A stretch of 64,000 bases of DNA from Lichenostomus cassidix. Taxonomy: Eukaryota; Chordata; Aves; Passeriformes; Meliphagidae. A program made the translations under genes and the position numbers. How positions within the stretch are numbered: the stretch's first letter is position 1; the number at the start of each line of letters is the position of its first letter. Below, piece by piece: positions 11,901-25,340 of the stretch. The stretch lies in assembly GCA_008360975.2 (NCBI GenBank), contig CM039183.1:46305850-46369849 (forward strand), in the 5' to 3' direction. The notes below the pieces were generated by a model. It did no database searches and was not told the origin of the DNA. It saw nothing but the letters and a program-made list of their open reading frames with translations.

Positions 11901-14539
11901 TTGCTGGTAATGCACGTGAGATCTAAGCTGGGTTTAATCCAATACACTAAAGATATCTAATAGTCTCTTTAGGGCATATTCTAAACCATTCCTCATATGA
12001 GCCTGAGGTAAGAAATGGCTAACATTACCTGAGTATTGGATAACTCTCCATCCGTTCCCCATCATGTAAGCCTAGAAAAGAACTAAGAACTATGCCAGCA
12101 TTTTGTCTGTTACAGGTCTATCCCAGCTCATCCAAAAAACTTGCACTTCAGTGAACAGTCCTGGACATACTGTGGCACATTTTTACCCCAGTATGTCCAA
12201 CCAAATGTTTACTGCTATTTGTACTTGCTCTGTGCACACCTCCAAGAGGAATCCAATTTCTTTTTCTTAAATCCTCCTTCCAATCTCTAACTGAAAATTG
12301 TAATTATATCCCTGACTGTCTTTCTCTTCTTCAGGCTTTACCTTCTTAAGTCAAGAAGACTTGGCCTGTAAGTTATATTGAGTAGAGTGAAGAATATTGC
12401 ATGGAATTTGAGTCAAGAGAGAAAGAGTTATATGACACTGGGAAAGGAAATCGGGACAATCTTTTTGACTAATGAGTTAAGACACAATGATGAGGCTACA
12501 GTTTTCATGCCAAAACCAGACAATGGCTAGAAAAACCGATTTTAAAAGAAGCTACTGAAAGGAAAATAAAGAACTGGAAAAAAGATACAGAGATGTGTGC
12601 AGTCTTTCAAAAAGAAACAAAAAGGCATGAAGTCTCTGTGGAGACTCTGCCTGTGTATTTGATAACTAAACAGTGAATTTTCACCATATACCCATGCCTA
12701 ATATTTACATGACTACCAATGGCAAATTCATGAACCAAAAAACCTAGATTAAAGTTCTGTAAAACAGAGGGTGACTAGTGGAGATCTAACAGCTGTTGAA
12801 GTTCTGCATGACCACGTGCTGAAAAAGAAAAGGAACCAGTAAAATATTTACTATTTACTGTTCAACACTATATAGAGTTTTTAAAATACCAACACAAACA
12901 CATAACTTGAGCAATCCACTGAGTGTCCTACAGGAATTACAGAAGAAATAACACTGGAACATAAGATAATGTTGACGATATCATCTAAACCAGGCATTAA
13001 TATTTACATGCATTTAATATTAAATTATTACTTACATTTCCAGAAATTGCACTAAAGGGAAATCTTGCATAAAAATATATCATGGCATGCATTAGATCTG
13101 AGTGTGATCAGTGTGCTATAAACAGCACTACCTGATAATGGTTTTCAGCTCAATGACCAGGACTCACAGCAGTTTGCAATTTTAACCATCACCATCAAGC
13201 CTCAGAGAGCTTAATTCAAAAGGTGTGAGTCATAATGAAGCTTAAACTATTTTTAATAGTTAATAATAAATAGCTAATAGCTAATAAATAAAATTATTTG
13301 AAATCCAATGACAGAATCAAATTTGGCTGCATTTGACATACAGTAGCATCTTTAAAACAGACTGTCAAAAGCCAAAATTTCCCTTTAGTCTTATTTAAAA
13401 ATCCAAATCCCCCTCCTCATCAGAGGTTTAACAGAAACTTGACATGAACTGAGTAAGCAAGGAGAACCTATTGAAGCTATTTAGAGATGAGAAAGTGTTC
13501 TTCAACATTCCTGAGGTACCTAATATTGAAAAAGAAAACCAAACAAATCATAACACCCCCTAAACACCAAAAAAGAACAAAACAAAACGCAGTCCTCCCT
13601 GTCCCACCCCCAACTATTGACTAGTTTTTACATGCATTTCTAAGTCCTGCTTCTGCATAAAGTCCTTTATCAGAGCTAGTACAGTAGTTTAAAAAAACAC
13701 AACAACAACAAAATACAAAAATAGGAAAATCCTTCCAAACTTTTACTTGTGTTTCTTCTTTAAAACATCTTTCTCTTTGATTTTCTTGACTTAAATCCAA
13801 AACACTCACAGCATGTGCCAAGTTTAACCATTTACAGCTAAGTTACTAAATCTTGTAAGGTGATAATTTTTTCTTCAATTTCTTCTTTGTTAAAATCAGG
13901 ATTTTAGATGGACCTTACTATGAGGCACACCACTGAATTTTACTACTGGAAATCAAACCCTATAATTTTTAGAAATAATGTTTAACACATTTATATTCAT
14001 AAATTACTGCAACCACAATCCCTCTAAAATGAAACAGTGACCGTTGCTAGCTGGCACCTGTAATAGAACTGAAAAATATAGCTCTGTAGAATATAAGCAA
14101 AATGGATTAATATTTTTTCCTCAAGGAGGAAAGAATTCACATGGTAACGTGCAGCCCTAGAATGGATTCCACTCAGGGGGATATACCTTTGCAGTTCACA
14201 TGGGAGGTTCAGTGTTCATGAGTTTTGAGAATTTATCTCACTTCCAAATCCTGGGTGTGCCCTTTAGGTCACCTCTTTATAATCCTTACCATTTGATGTT
14301 AGCAAGTGATAATCTTATAGATTTAATACTGACACTACAGTGGTAGGTCATGTCAATCATTATACCAGTTACACCAAAGAAATCTAAAAATCTGCATCTT
14401 TAAATTCAAGTCTGATAAATCTTTAGCAGATTGCAAAATTGTTTCTGCCAGATGCTGAATTATGACTGCCCTTTATCACATGCATTCTAGCACAGGTAGG
14501 GTTTTGAAGGGTTAAAAAGGCTTCATATAGGTGAGGATG

Positions 14540-14760
14540 TTGCTCTATGAACTGTAAAATCAGTATTGAAAGCAACTTGGCAGAGGATCTTAGGCCCTGG
14601 CTTAATTAAAGTTGAGCTTGTTGTGCAAGTAAACGACACACAGTCGGGATTTGCTCTCTGCATAATTTACACATCCCTTGCTGGCTTGCCCTCAAAGCAT
14701 CAGAGACTAATTCTAAGGCAAGCCTTGCATGATTTCATTCAGAGGTCATGTCATTGAAAT
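14540..14760. promoter_or_regulatory. Candidate conserved non-coding element
   Basis: About 200 bp of dense, non-repetitive sequence holds a TTAATTAA homeodomain-type core and an AGGTCA nuclear-receptor half-site near the end. It has more CpGs than its surroundings. A 63-codon frame (14566-14757 plus) spans it, but it has no recognisable domain and no stop bias beyond chance. The call is a visual judgement without alignment. Confidence 0.28.
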
Positions 14761-16740
14761 AAAAAGAAAGAAAAATCATTCACTGATATGTTTAGAAAAG
14801 CTTAGCACAGAGTTTCAAAGGCCTGCACACTGTTAATCGTAGTATGCAGAAGAAAGGACATTTAGCTTGATAGTCTACAATAGAAGAGTTCAAGATTCTG
14901 CACACAAGTGAAAGATTTATAAGTCTTACTCAGTTCAGTAATAGAGTACTCTATATCAGAGATTTTTAGAATTAAGTGTTATAACTACTTATTTTTAAAT
15001 TACTATGGGTATAGATCCTTTAATATATTGATCTGAATGTAGATAGTTTAGTGCAAATGCATTTTTAAATTAAAAACTGTACATGTCCAAGTGTACCTTT
15101 CACATTTTGGGGTTCAAGTGACATCTTAGATTCAAATTTCTCTAGCAAAAAAGTGGTATAATTCTGTGTGCTCTTGAGCACATGTGTCAAACAGTTTGAT
15201 GCTTTTTGGCTTTCTACCGAGATAGTAAAGTTATTATGCTCTCCATCTGTTGTTCCTTACACTGTTGAAGTTTGGTAACTAGCAACACTCTTAAATACAT
15301 GGGATATTTAAATACAGAAGGTCTGTAAGATATCTGCACTTGCTGGCAAAGAAAAATATTTTCAAGTATTTCAAGCACAGAAGAATGAAAAAAATTGGGG
15401 TGTAAATTGATCTCATGTCATGTAAAGGCAAGTTACAAATCTGTGTTGTCATCATGTTTTAGACGAGAACTATACTTCTAAATCATTTGAGAGTCAGTAA
15501 AAATAAAGTTTCCGCAAAGACTGCACACACCTATACTCTTTGCTTATGAAAAGAGGCTAAATTCTACCTTTGATACAAAACCCGAGGGAGAAACACACAG
15601 TTGCAGTTGTATCAGGCAGTTACTCAAAGGAAAGGGGCATAGTGACAGTTTTATGGTGCTCCAAATCATTCCCACCTCTGTGACAGCTCAGGCACACTGC
15701 AGCAGAAAAGGATCAGTGAGGAAAGCTTTCTACTTCAGCTCTCATTCATGCTTAGCTCTGGTTTGCCACCCTCTGGGTTACAACTTATAGCCCAGGCCAG
15801 TTGTGCAGATGATTTAGGGAATCTTCTTCCCCCAGTAGGGATTGTCCACAATTTGGGTCAAAAATGAGCAAGGTGATGCTTCACTAAAATGTGCCTAGTC
15901 TTGTGTTTGAAACATTAATGCATAAGTGCAAATGAAAGGCTCTATAAAGCACAAAAGAAACGAAACCCCCCCCCCCTTTTCTTTTTAAGGTTTCAATGCT
16001 ATAAAATAGATCCTGTGAAAATATGCAAGCAAAGACGAAAGAACTGTTTAAACTCAGATAAAGAACAAAGTAGTAAAGCAATTTAACTGCATAAAAAGAA
16101 GGCCATAAAAGAATACACCACTGAAAAAGATTATTTTTTTCTACTACATACTGATCACAATCACACAATGCATTGTGATTTATAAAACAATTTTTGCAAA
16201 TAGGCTCCGTGCACTGGATTGTTCTAACAGGTCATGTTTTTTTATATGACTTCAGGAACCTTTCATAATGACAAAATGTAATGTACAGACCTTGAGATTA
16301 CTGCATAGTCATAAAACAAGGTGATTCCTCTCGCTTAAAATGAATTAATCTTAGAAAGTCATTCTCCTCAAGATATAAGACATACTACTGGCATAGATCC
16401 TACTGCTCATTCTTTTGCCCTCTCTCCAAAGCTCATTGCTCAGATGGAATTTCTGTTTTCATACAAAGTGACTGATGTGAACATATTTACAGGCAACTTT
16501 CATAATATATTTTTCACACAATAACAACAAAGGACTCACTGGCAACTGCACGTAGCCCAAGTAACATCTTAAAGCAAAGTGTCACAGAAAATGCCTTGTA
16601 ATAGTAACTCTCAACTTGGCAAACCTGCCTCAAGACCTGACAATAACATCATATATACTGGCATCAAATTGTGGAGTAGTTTTCATAAGCAATATGCTAG
16701 ACTATAATGGCCAGCCTACTTTGTATTTTTGTAACAACCT
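14761..16740. other. Unique AT-rich non-coding sequence
   Basis: No gene, RNA or repeat family is recognised. The only simple-sequence feature is an 11-base C run at 15966-15976, followed by a T-rich run. The stretch immediately before the CR1 (about 16560-16740) has no CR1 similarity that I can see. Confidence 0.6.
15966..15976 (+). repeat. Poly-C tract (11 bases)
   Basis: An unbroken C run sits between A-rich and T-rich sequence. Its complement is a G11 run, which is prone to slippage and sequencing error. Confidence 0.8.
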
Positions 16741-17554
16741 CACAGGCAAGTCCTGTCTGACCAACCTAGTGGCCTGCTTTGATGGACTGACTACACTGGT
16801 GGACAAGGGAAGGGATACAGATAACATTTATGTGGACATAAGGCCTTTGACATAACCACCCCACAAAACCCTTCTCTCTAAATTGGAGATACAGGAATTT
16901 GATGGGTGGACTATTTCATGGATGAGGAGTAGGCTGCACAGTTGCATCCAGAGGGTGTTCAATAGCTCAGAGTCCCAATCGGCATCAAAAGCAGCACAGG
17001 CAGCAGGGCAAGGGAGGAGGATCCTGCCTCTCTGCTCTGCCCTTGTGAGATCCCAGCTGGAGTGCAACATTCAGCTCTGAGGGCCCCAACATAAGAAGGA
17101 TGTGGACCTGCTGGTATAAGTCCAGAGAAGGGCCCCAAAGATGAGCAGAGGACTGGAGCACCTTTCCTGTGAACACAGACTGAGAGAGTTGAAATTGTTC
17201 AGCCTGGAGAAGAGAAGGCTCTGGGGAGACCTTATTGCAGTCTTTCAGTACATGAAGGGTACCTTGAAAGACAGGACAAATGTTTAGGAGTGCCTATTGC
17301 AGTAGGACGAGTGTTAATACTTTAAACTGAAATAGGGTAGATTTAGATGAGATATAAGGAAGGTTTGTACAATGAGAGTGGGGAAATAATGGAACAGGTT
17401 GCCCACACTGGTGGTAAATGCCCCATCCCTGGGAACATTCAAGGTTGCTCTGAGCAACCTGATGTAGTTGAAGATGTCCTTGTGCACAGCAAGGGAGTTG
17501 AACTGGATGACCTTTAAGTGTCCCTTCCAACATAAACTATTCTATGGATTATAC
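16741..17554 (+). mobile_element. CR1 LINE, 5'-truncated, internally deleted
   Basis: This is the 3' part of a chicken-repeat-1 non-LTR retrotransposon. The first ~110 bases encode reverse-transcriptase sequence (CLTNLVACFDG, then VDKGR and IYVD) ending around motif A, whose aspartate survives before the frame breaks. Next come LLSKLE-like and FDGWT-like segments. Homology then jumps at about 16976-16990 from the mid-RT region to the C-terminal part (about 17000 onward), so several hundred bases are missing. From 17090 to 17520 the standard CR1 3' end follows: the GLEHLS region, LFSLEKRRL and the DLI segment. It stops at an ATTCTATG-type octamer, the family's usual 3' terminus. The reading frame is broken and the copy is surely inactive. 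Confidence 0.93.
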
Positions 17555-19858
17555 TAGTATTTTTCAAGTAGCAATTTTGACCAAAGAGGTTAACAGACTC
17601 TTTTTTCCAAAAAATTTGTTGTTTATCCCACAACAGTTTCTAATTTCAGGAAAACATCTGCTCCTAAAAAGAGAATAGGAAATACAGTGGAGATTTAAAA
17701 ACAATAACAACAAAAAAAGCCCAAAACAAACAAAGAAGGAAAAAATACAAACAAATAAACAAACAAAAAGCTCTCTTGGTTTTATATAAAATTTGTAAGT
17801 TTAACTTTGCTGAATTTTGACAACATGCACTGCTACCCCTTGGAAATTTCTATCTAGATTTAGATCTCTATCTTAGACCCCAAAACAAAACCTAGATGTT
17901 TGAAATTAATAGCACTAGATATGAAATCTCATTAGTACCTTGATTCTGTCAATTACAGTACTTCTAATTGGAAGCCTTTTTATTAATATCCAGTGTTAGA
18001 CATTAATGCTTTCTGCCACTTTAAGTTACCATTTCGTTGTTACAGATGGCACACATCATTAATTCCATACCTAATAATTCTCAGGTTAACAATCATCAAC
18101 TACATTAGCTTGGGAAGAATAATAATCATCAGAGTGATGGAATTTCTTACCAACACAGTCACTCATGGCTTTTTAAAGGCATATAGCATACAATGGTGAC
18201 CTCAATGGTGTGGAAGATTTTGGAGATATATATATATAGATATATATATATATAAGACCAATGATCCATTAGGTTATAAATGTTTTGGAACTAGTCCAAC
18301 ACAAGCTATCAAGGTTCTCTGTCTTAATTTAGCATACTTAGTAACAATTCTTTGTAGCCCATTACTTGTGTATTGTTACAGAGAACAATCAGACTCAAAG
18401 TCATTCCAGCCCCCACAAACAACTGTGATGATGCACGTATGTCACCAAACAGCACAGATTTCTAATCACAGTGGGTGATGTCCCACTGACTATCTCAGCC
18501 TCTTTCTTTGAAGAAAGTATTCAGACACTACTGAGGTGATGTTGTGCGGATCTACTTCAGCTTTTCCTTCCGAGGGGCAGTATATGCATGAGGCAGCACA
18601 TTTAATGCCACCTTCTGCCAGGACCAGTTTCCCTATTAGAGAAGCTGACTACTGCTCTCTATCATGTCTTTGCCATTAGGCAATAAACCATCACTCTGCT
18701 GGGCTGTGACTTAGTCTTCTCTCCATTTAAGGTTATAAACTGAACTTGGCCCCTTCTGTCCAGACCCAATGCTCACATGTCTGGGAGTGGCAGGGGTGCT
18801 CTGTATAGTCCAGGGGAGACCAGTGTGTACATGGCAGGAACACCATCAAGGGGTTTAATGTGAATGCTGTGAACTTGAGGCACTCTAGACCTCTTTATTC
18901 TACAAGTTAGAGATCAATCTCTAGCCAATGATTCATTATTGTAGGTTCAACTTGTGATTTTCTATTCCAGCACACAAATACCAAGCTGTGCAGCTCTGAT
19001 GCTGTTGCACTAGAACCTGATAGCACTACACTGTATCCTTACTACAGAGATACTCCCACCAGGACAAGATTTTTTTAAACTAAATCTGCAACTGTTTCTC
19101 TTACGTATGTTGTGTAACAACAAATTTGTTAATTTTAAATTTGTTATTGCCTCTCTGTATGAATAGCTGCTTTGTGCTCCATTATTTATTTTCTCGTCCA
19201 GTTTAGTGTAATTGACATATTTTATAAACATGTGACCTTTTTTCACAAGAAATAACTACTGAAACCATTCACTCAGCATAGGCAGAGGTACCAACAACTG
19301 GAGCTGCCCTCAGTAGATCCTGCTTCCTATAATCAGTGCACTGTAATTGATCATTCAGCAGTTTTACTGCCTTTCAGTTTTTCATCCATCAAAGAATATT
19401 TAAGACAAATGAAATTATATTTTCAAGTGATATTTCACATGATCCTGTAGCAAAAGAAAAAAAATTAAATCTAGATAATTTTTCTTCCTAACCACATGAC
19501 ACCTAACCCCTATGTGATCCAATGAAAGAAAATAATGAAATAGGGGCCATTGCTTTTCCTCTGGGTGTCTCCCCTAACTTGTTGGTGACGGAACTAATGA
19601 ATTAATTTCAAGCTTATGAATTCTCCATACTAAGGACTGACCCTAAATTTCTGGAAAGAACATTATACATGATATAGTATTTGGTAACTTTTGACTTCTC
19701 AGCTTTCAGCTACTTCTTACATCATCCAAACACAAGACTGCCATGTTAATTTAACTGAAATATTTAACTTTGTTCAGACCATACAAGAGTCCACAGCATT
19801 TTAAGAGTTAAGTCCACCAATTCAACCCAAATATACTTCCAATGATCTGGTCTTATAA
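17555..19858. other. Unique AT-rich non-coding sequence
   Basis: No gene is recognised. An A-rich tract with CAAA units occupies about 17697-17771, but it lies ~140 bp past the CR1 terminus and is not its tail. A TA microsatellite is at 18226-18254. Nothing else is identifiable. Confidence 0.6.
18226..18254. repeat. (TA)n microsatellite
   Basis: Two runs of TA dinucleotides are split by a single GA interruption. This is self-complementary and likely polymorphic in length. Confidence 0.85.
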
Positions 19859-19883
19859 TTACAGGTGTGTGTAACACCTGTAA
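19859..19883. repeat. Inverted repeat, 10-bp arms, 5-bp loop
   Basis: The left arm TTACAGGTGT (19859-19868) and right arm ACACCTGTAA (19874-19883) are perfect complements around a GTGTA loop. Each arm contains an E2-box (CAGGTG/CACCTG) and a T-box-like AGGTGT half-site. ZEB and Snail factors bind CAGGTG-type cores, and T-box factors bind AGGTGTGA-like half-sites. Binding here is inference only. Confidence 0.6.
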
Positions 19884-22800
19884 ACCTTGTTCCATGCAAA
19901 GAGTTTATACCTGTCTTAAAACAGAGATCAAGCACGGAAAATGCCAAACAAGAAATTTAAGTCTGGTAAAACTATAAGCTACAGGAAGCAGACTTTAATG
20001 ATGGAAAGCATTAGCCAACCTTATTTCCCTGCTAGCTTGCCTAAAATTATTCTGTCAGAAGCAATTTGCCTATTCTCCTTCAAAACATATGCTTTAGGGA
20101 AGAAGGAACAATTATTTTATAAAATGCAATAACACCAGACCATATTTTGTGAGAGGATGTGATTATACTGCTTTAGAAGTATTGCAACACAGAGACAATT
20201 ACCTAACATCAAATCTGGTCTGAACATCAGTAGTTGTTACTTCTGAAAGAACCTTATGAAAGGTGAAATAGACTGTCAGAACTCCAAGTGATCAAAACTC
20301 AGATTCATAACTTTTACAAGAGAAAAACCTTATGCATTATTCTCTTAATGCAATCATTTTCCCCCTTAGCCTTCACCAACCAGTTCCATGAATCGTCTCA
20401 AGCTCCCCACAGATCTAGCAACCAAGGAGTGACCAACCTTCCATGTGCTTTGTCCTTTATCATGGCGAAAGAAGACAACAAAACACTATGGCTATAAGAT
20501 GATACACTTTTCTGTGATGTTAACACTGACCAGAATATTCAAAGAACAATCATCTGACCAGTAAATGAAGAACAGAACAATACATCTGCCTCATATACTT
20601 GGCAGGCACACAAATATCTCACAAAAGGAAGTGACCTGTAATACCATGCTCTACTATCAGTATTTAAGGAAAAAAAAGTGTCATAGCAAATATGTGGCAA
20701 TGCCTATCTAACCTCTTGAGTTGCCCAGCTCCTCCCTCATTTTGGATTCCTGTAAGCCATAGTTCTGATACAAAATAAGAGCAAACGCTTTTTGTAGTAA
20801 CCCCTCTTACCCTGCCCTGTCAAAGTGCCATTTAAGCATATTTCTTTAAAACTGTTCCCATTGTCCCAGTCTGTTCTTTTTCTGAAAGTGCTCCTTGAGT
20901 AAAATATTTTGGCTTGGAGACAGGTATGTATCTGCTCTTCCCCTGCTGTTACCCCTATTTATAACCCAGGTGTTAGCAGCTGTGTTCTTGGAGTCATCAG
21001 CCACAGCTACCTTAAACAGTCTGCAGGTCTAAAAAAATACTGCTTCAGTGCATTTGCTGAAAAGAGGAGACTGATGGGAGGGTGGACAGACAGCACAAGT
21101 ACTGTATTTCAGACTCGCTCTGTTTTACCAACTAATTCTTCATTCTTGTAAACTGTCTCCAGGGAGGAATAAAATGCAAACCCTTTTCTCTATAGACTGC
21201 AGATGACACTGCAACAGGAAAGAAAATATAATGAAAATCATGACTGAGTACTGTAATTGGAATGATCTTTGGAAGTTCATTCACTTACATGACACAAACA
21301 ATTTAATTTAACTTGTAAAAAGTCCAGCTAACTGACAAAGAAAAGTAAATTGAAAGATCCAATAACTTGCTTCAGGTTAGCTAAATCTTCAACTTCCTTT
21401 TACATAAGCAAGTTCTATGTAAACATTTAATTAAATCCCAATTTGTTTTTAATATAAGTTAGTGATACACAAGTATTTACAAGACTTAGAAAATCTGATA
21501 GATTTATAACTTCATGTTAAATGATTGCTTGGTGATCCATCTCCGTGTATATTGGTTCTCTTAAAATGCTGGATGTTAGATATAAGGTCTATGAGGGAAA
21601 TGCTTAAATACTAGTATAAAAATGTCCGTAATAAAATCAGAAGCTCTGAATTTCATGGTACTTTAATGCTGCCTCCAAAGTAATGGAAAAGCCATTTTCT
21701 AGCACTTGCTCCAAAGACTCTGCTAATAACATTTTTCACAAAGGACCTGTCTTTTTAAAAATAGTATATTGTGATGTTATTCTTAACTATTTAAAATCAT
21801 GCAACTAAATTTGATCAGAATTTCTCAGCCTTTTAATTATGCTTAAAGATTTTTTTTTAAACTATTTTAAATCATAATTTCTATTGCAACTTGAAATGCA
21901 GTTCAATAACAAGAATAGAATTACCAAGTTATTACTTTAATATCACCTATGACTCTTCTGTACTACTTCCTCTGCCAGTCTGTCACCATGGTTGAACTTA
22001 AAAATCCATTTCTGGCCAAAGCTGAAGACTTACTTGGTGGCTTCAAACAAATCACTGCCATCTAACCTTCACCACAAAAAAGCATTGTGATGTTTGGATA
22101 TTGCAAAGAAATAAAGTGGGGTTGCATAGTGACAAAATGTACTGGCAGAGCTGTGCCTGAAAACACACACAAATACTGAGAACTTGGCTGGAATATGGAC
22201 AGAAGGAAAGTAAGTATTAAACCAAAGTGCAGCAGCTCTTGTCAGCAGCAACATGCATGTCCTGAGAGCTCTGCATAGAGGATACAGCCCACTCCCCATT
22301 CTATCACTGAAAGAGTCATGCAGCAGCTATGTAAGAGCCTGTTCACTTTCAGCAGCCAATTAACTAAACTAAGTTTTATTTTGGAGACACCAATGAAGAT
22401 TATGCTGAATGAATTTAAAAGAAAAAATGTAGACTAGAAATATAATTAAAGGGATTCTTCAGCAAAGGCTGACTCTCATTTTTCAAGAGACAGCAATTTC
22501 TTTTAACTTTTTGCATTGAATACATAAATTTATTTCGAGACCAGCCCATGAGGCCTGAATCTAATCAAGATTTAAAGTCTTTGGGCCTGAGGACTGTGCT
22601 TTCTCAAAAACGCAAATTATTCACAAGCTACCCTCACTATTTTCAGACAAGAGATCCAGACTGTGTTCTGTCTTCCAGGAATTTCAATTGAAGTTTAAGG
22701 GCCTTTGGATCTTCCTCATTCAATCTAGCCAACATATAGTAAATGCACCTTCAAACATACTCTTCCAAATCAAAGCCTTTTATCACTGGACTTAAAGGAT

Positions 22801-25079
22801 AAAACTGCAGAAGCCTACAAATGCCTGCCTTCTGCCAAGGGCACGCTTTCCACTTGAGCTTCCTTTCCTCCAACCCACTGAAGACTGTTCCCATGACAAA
22901 GGAAGAGGCACAGCTTTTCTAATTCTCTGGGATACCAGCACATCCACTCCCTGCATATTTTAGCTCCTTTAGTCTGAGAAAGTTAAAGAGAAGAATTATC
23001 CTGATGTCTCTTGACATACCAAAAACCAAGTTTCCTTTAAACTTCTCTGCTTGTTTATCTGGCAGAATGAACTCCAAATAATTGCCATATATACCTGTTT
23101 AAAAAGAACCCAAAAGATTGAAATCTATCTCAAGAAGAAAATAAATATTGATAAAGCATTACAGAATTATCTTGTGATTATTTCTTAATTCTGTGTAATT
23201 GCTTTGGATGCATTTAGTTTTATTTTTTCCTTCATATAATTCAGTAGCAACAGTATTAAATTATATGAGGAAGTGGTCTGATTTCCAGCATGAACATTTC
23301 TCCTAGTTTCCCCTAAAATTCAGAACTATTCAAGCATGATATCTTTTCTACAGATGTAGTCAGTCATGTTCATACTATTTTCAAAAATTACCTCTGCATT
23401 TAACTGAATTGAATATGTAATAATATATATTTTTAATATCTAGATCTATCAATCTACAAATGTGTTTTGTTAGCCACACTTTCAATAAAGAGGTGAACCA
23501 GTGGTCATGTTTTTAATGGACTTATATGAAGAATATGAGAAAAGAACCTCCCAAAACTTTTTATGGAATATAAATACATATGAATTGATTTTAAAAAGTC
23601 ACAGAATTTACTAGTTTTTCTCACAAATAGAGAAAAAAATAAATTCATTTTATTACTTCATGACAAAGCATACTGATGTACTAGAAAGGCAAGATTGTTA
23701 TTTACCTGCACAGCCATAGGCAGTATCAGCTTCAAGCATACATGAGTTTTTATTTTTGAGGGTAGCATACATATTCCACACAGGTTACTGGTCTGAATTA
23801 TGTAGGCCCAGCATGGATGCCTTCAAACTTTGAAGGCTCTGTTTAGAATACAGATTTATCCTCCACATGCAATTAACTAAATTCAGATGGCCTTCCTGCA
23901 AAATTCCTTACTCCCCTGATTAATCAGAGACTAAAAACCCTGAGCCTATGTTTCCAACATTATCAAAGAGATAAGTAACGTGTTTCTAAAGTTTTTATGT
24001 TTGTAGACAAATGAAATATTAACTATGGATACAAAACAGATTTATGTATAGGTGTCAGACAGGTACAGCAAGCCAATACACCCAGACCTTCAACATAACT
24101 ACATTGCAAAAGATAAACCTGAGAACAAGCATTTCTCTGCTTGCAGCCCCAGCACTGTTGGAATATCCCTCCTGCCTGGCTACATTTCCTAAATATTTAA
24201 ACTGCTCTGGCACATCCATTATTTTCTCATTAATTCAGAAATAGGGAGCACTTGGTGGCAACATGGCCGAGGCAGGGAAAGGTCTGAGATGGATAGTCAC
24301 TGATATTTGTGATGCTACTAAGCTAAACCGATCTCGCAGTAATCAAAAAGTCTCTTTATCAAAATCGTTCCAAAGAGTACCTGAACTTTAAGGGAAAAGA
24401 CTTCTAACATGCAATATAAAAACCAAACAAACAAACAAAAAAACAAAAAAAAAACCCAACAACCCCAAACAACCCACACAGAAAACCTTTAATTCTATTA
24501 AGGTCGACATTACTAAGATTTTCTATTTAACATATTACTCTAAGACAAGAGGAAATTTCCCTGCCATCTAAATCATCACACTAAAGGTGATCAGATGTCT
24601 GAAAATAATGACTTTTTTAATTGGGCAGAGCAAAGGCTGAACAACCATAGAATTTCCTGCAAACAGTGGTAGTTCATTTGGCTCCATAGGCAGGCAGGCT
24701 AGAAGTAATTACAAATACAGTCAGTGGGGTTCTGTGCTTACTTACTTTGAGGAAACTCTACAAGCAAGTGCTATATTAAAGAATCCGTGAATATTGACTG
24801 CACAAATGTTTTGACACACCACACTAACACTACAATTAGTTCCTTTAGGCCTGAATAGACAGCCTGTAGCTCCAGTCACAGAAAGGCACAGCCTTGACAA
24901 AGCTTGCCCTTGACCTAAGTGGCACTCACGGCCTGAAACACACAAATGTGTGACACAAGAGAAGAAATCAGCCAACGGGGGAGCACAGCCTGTCCTGCTC
25001 CCCACTCCCGCTGCCAAAGTGCACTTTTCCAGGCAGAGGTTTTCCTGGAGATCACACAAATAATTTCTTCTTAAGGAAG
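19884..25079. other. Unique AT-rich non-coding sequence
   Basis: No exon or known mobile element is recognised. A CAAA-rich simple tract lies at 24421-24475. A moderately GC-rich patch at about 24830-25060 carries a 105-codon minus frame without any known domain. Other frames are under 90 codons and scattered. Confidence 0.55.
24421..24475 (+). repeat. (CAAA)n-like A/C-rich tract
   Basis: A- and C-only sequence is built from CAAA and longer A runs, grading into CCCAACA units. No element body lies upstream. Confidence 0.75.
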
Positions 25080-25340
25080 CAAGACTTCAGACCTTTCCAA
25101 GCCACTGAAATAACAGTGCAACATCCACCCAAGCTGAAGGTGCTATTAATATCTCTAAATATGATACTTATTGCTAGAGCATGGGAAATGACTCATTTGA
25201 CTAATAATGCTCCACTGTGGATCAGCTAACTGACAGTATTAGCAGGACTTAAAAAGATGATTAAAGTAGCCTGAACGATTTAACATTTCTACAGCACACA
25301 GCAAGCAAAAAAAGAAGAATCGCTCCAATGCAATATAATC
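25080..25340. promoter_or_regulatory. Candidate conserved non-coding element
   Basis: High-complexity sequence contains a perfect AP-1 type TGACTCA and several TAAT cores, without simple repeats. It resembles vertebrate enhancer-type elements in texture. Conservation has not been tested, and the call is tentative. Confidence 0.25.

Larger units (their letters stand above)
10791..14539. other. Unique AT-rich non-coding sequence
   Basis: There is no gene or known transposable element. Simple sequence includes an 18-base A run (11434-11451), a TCC-rich tract (about 11875-11900), a TAATAGC-rich stretch (about 13250-13290) and an A/C-rich stretch (about 13530-13590). Open frames are short and unsupported. 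Confidence 0.6.

Noticed and set aside
17697..17771. A-rich tract after the CR1 taken as its tail
   Set aside because: CR1 elements end in a short octamer repeat, seen at about 17540-17554. The A-rich tract begins ~140 bp later and is separate simple sequence.
18226..18254. TA repeat as a TATA-type promoter
   Set aside because: It is a plain dinucleotide microsatellite without other promoter features.
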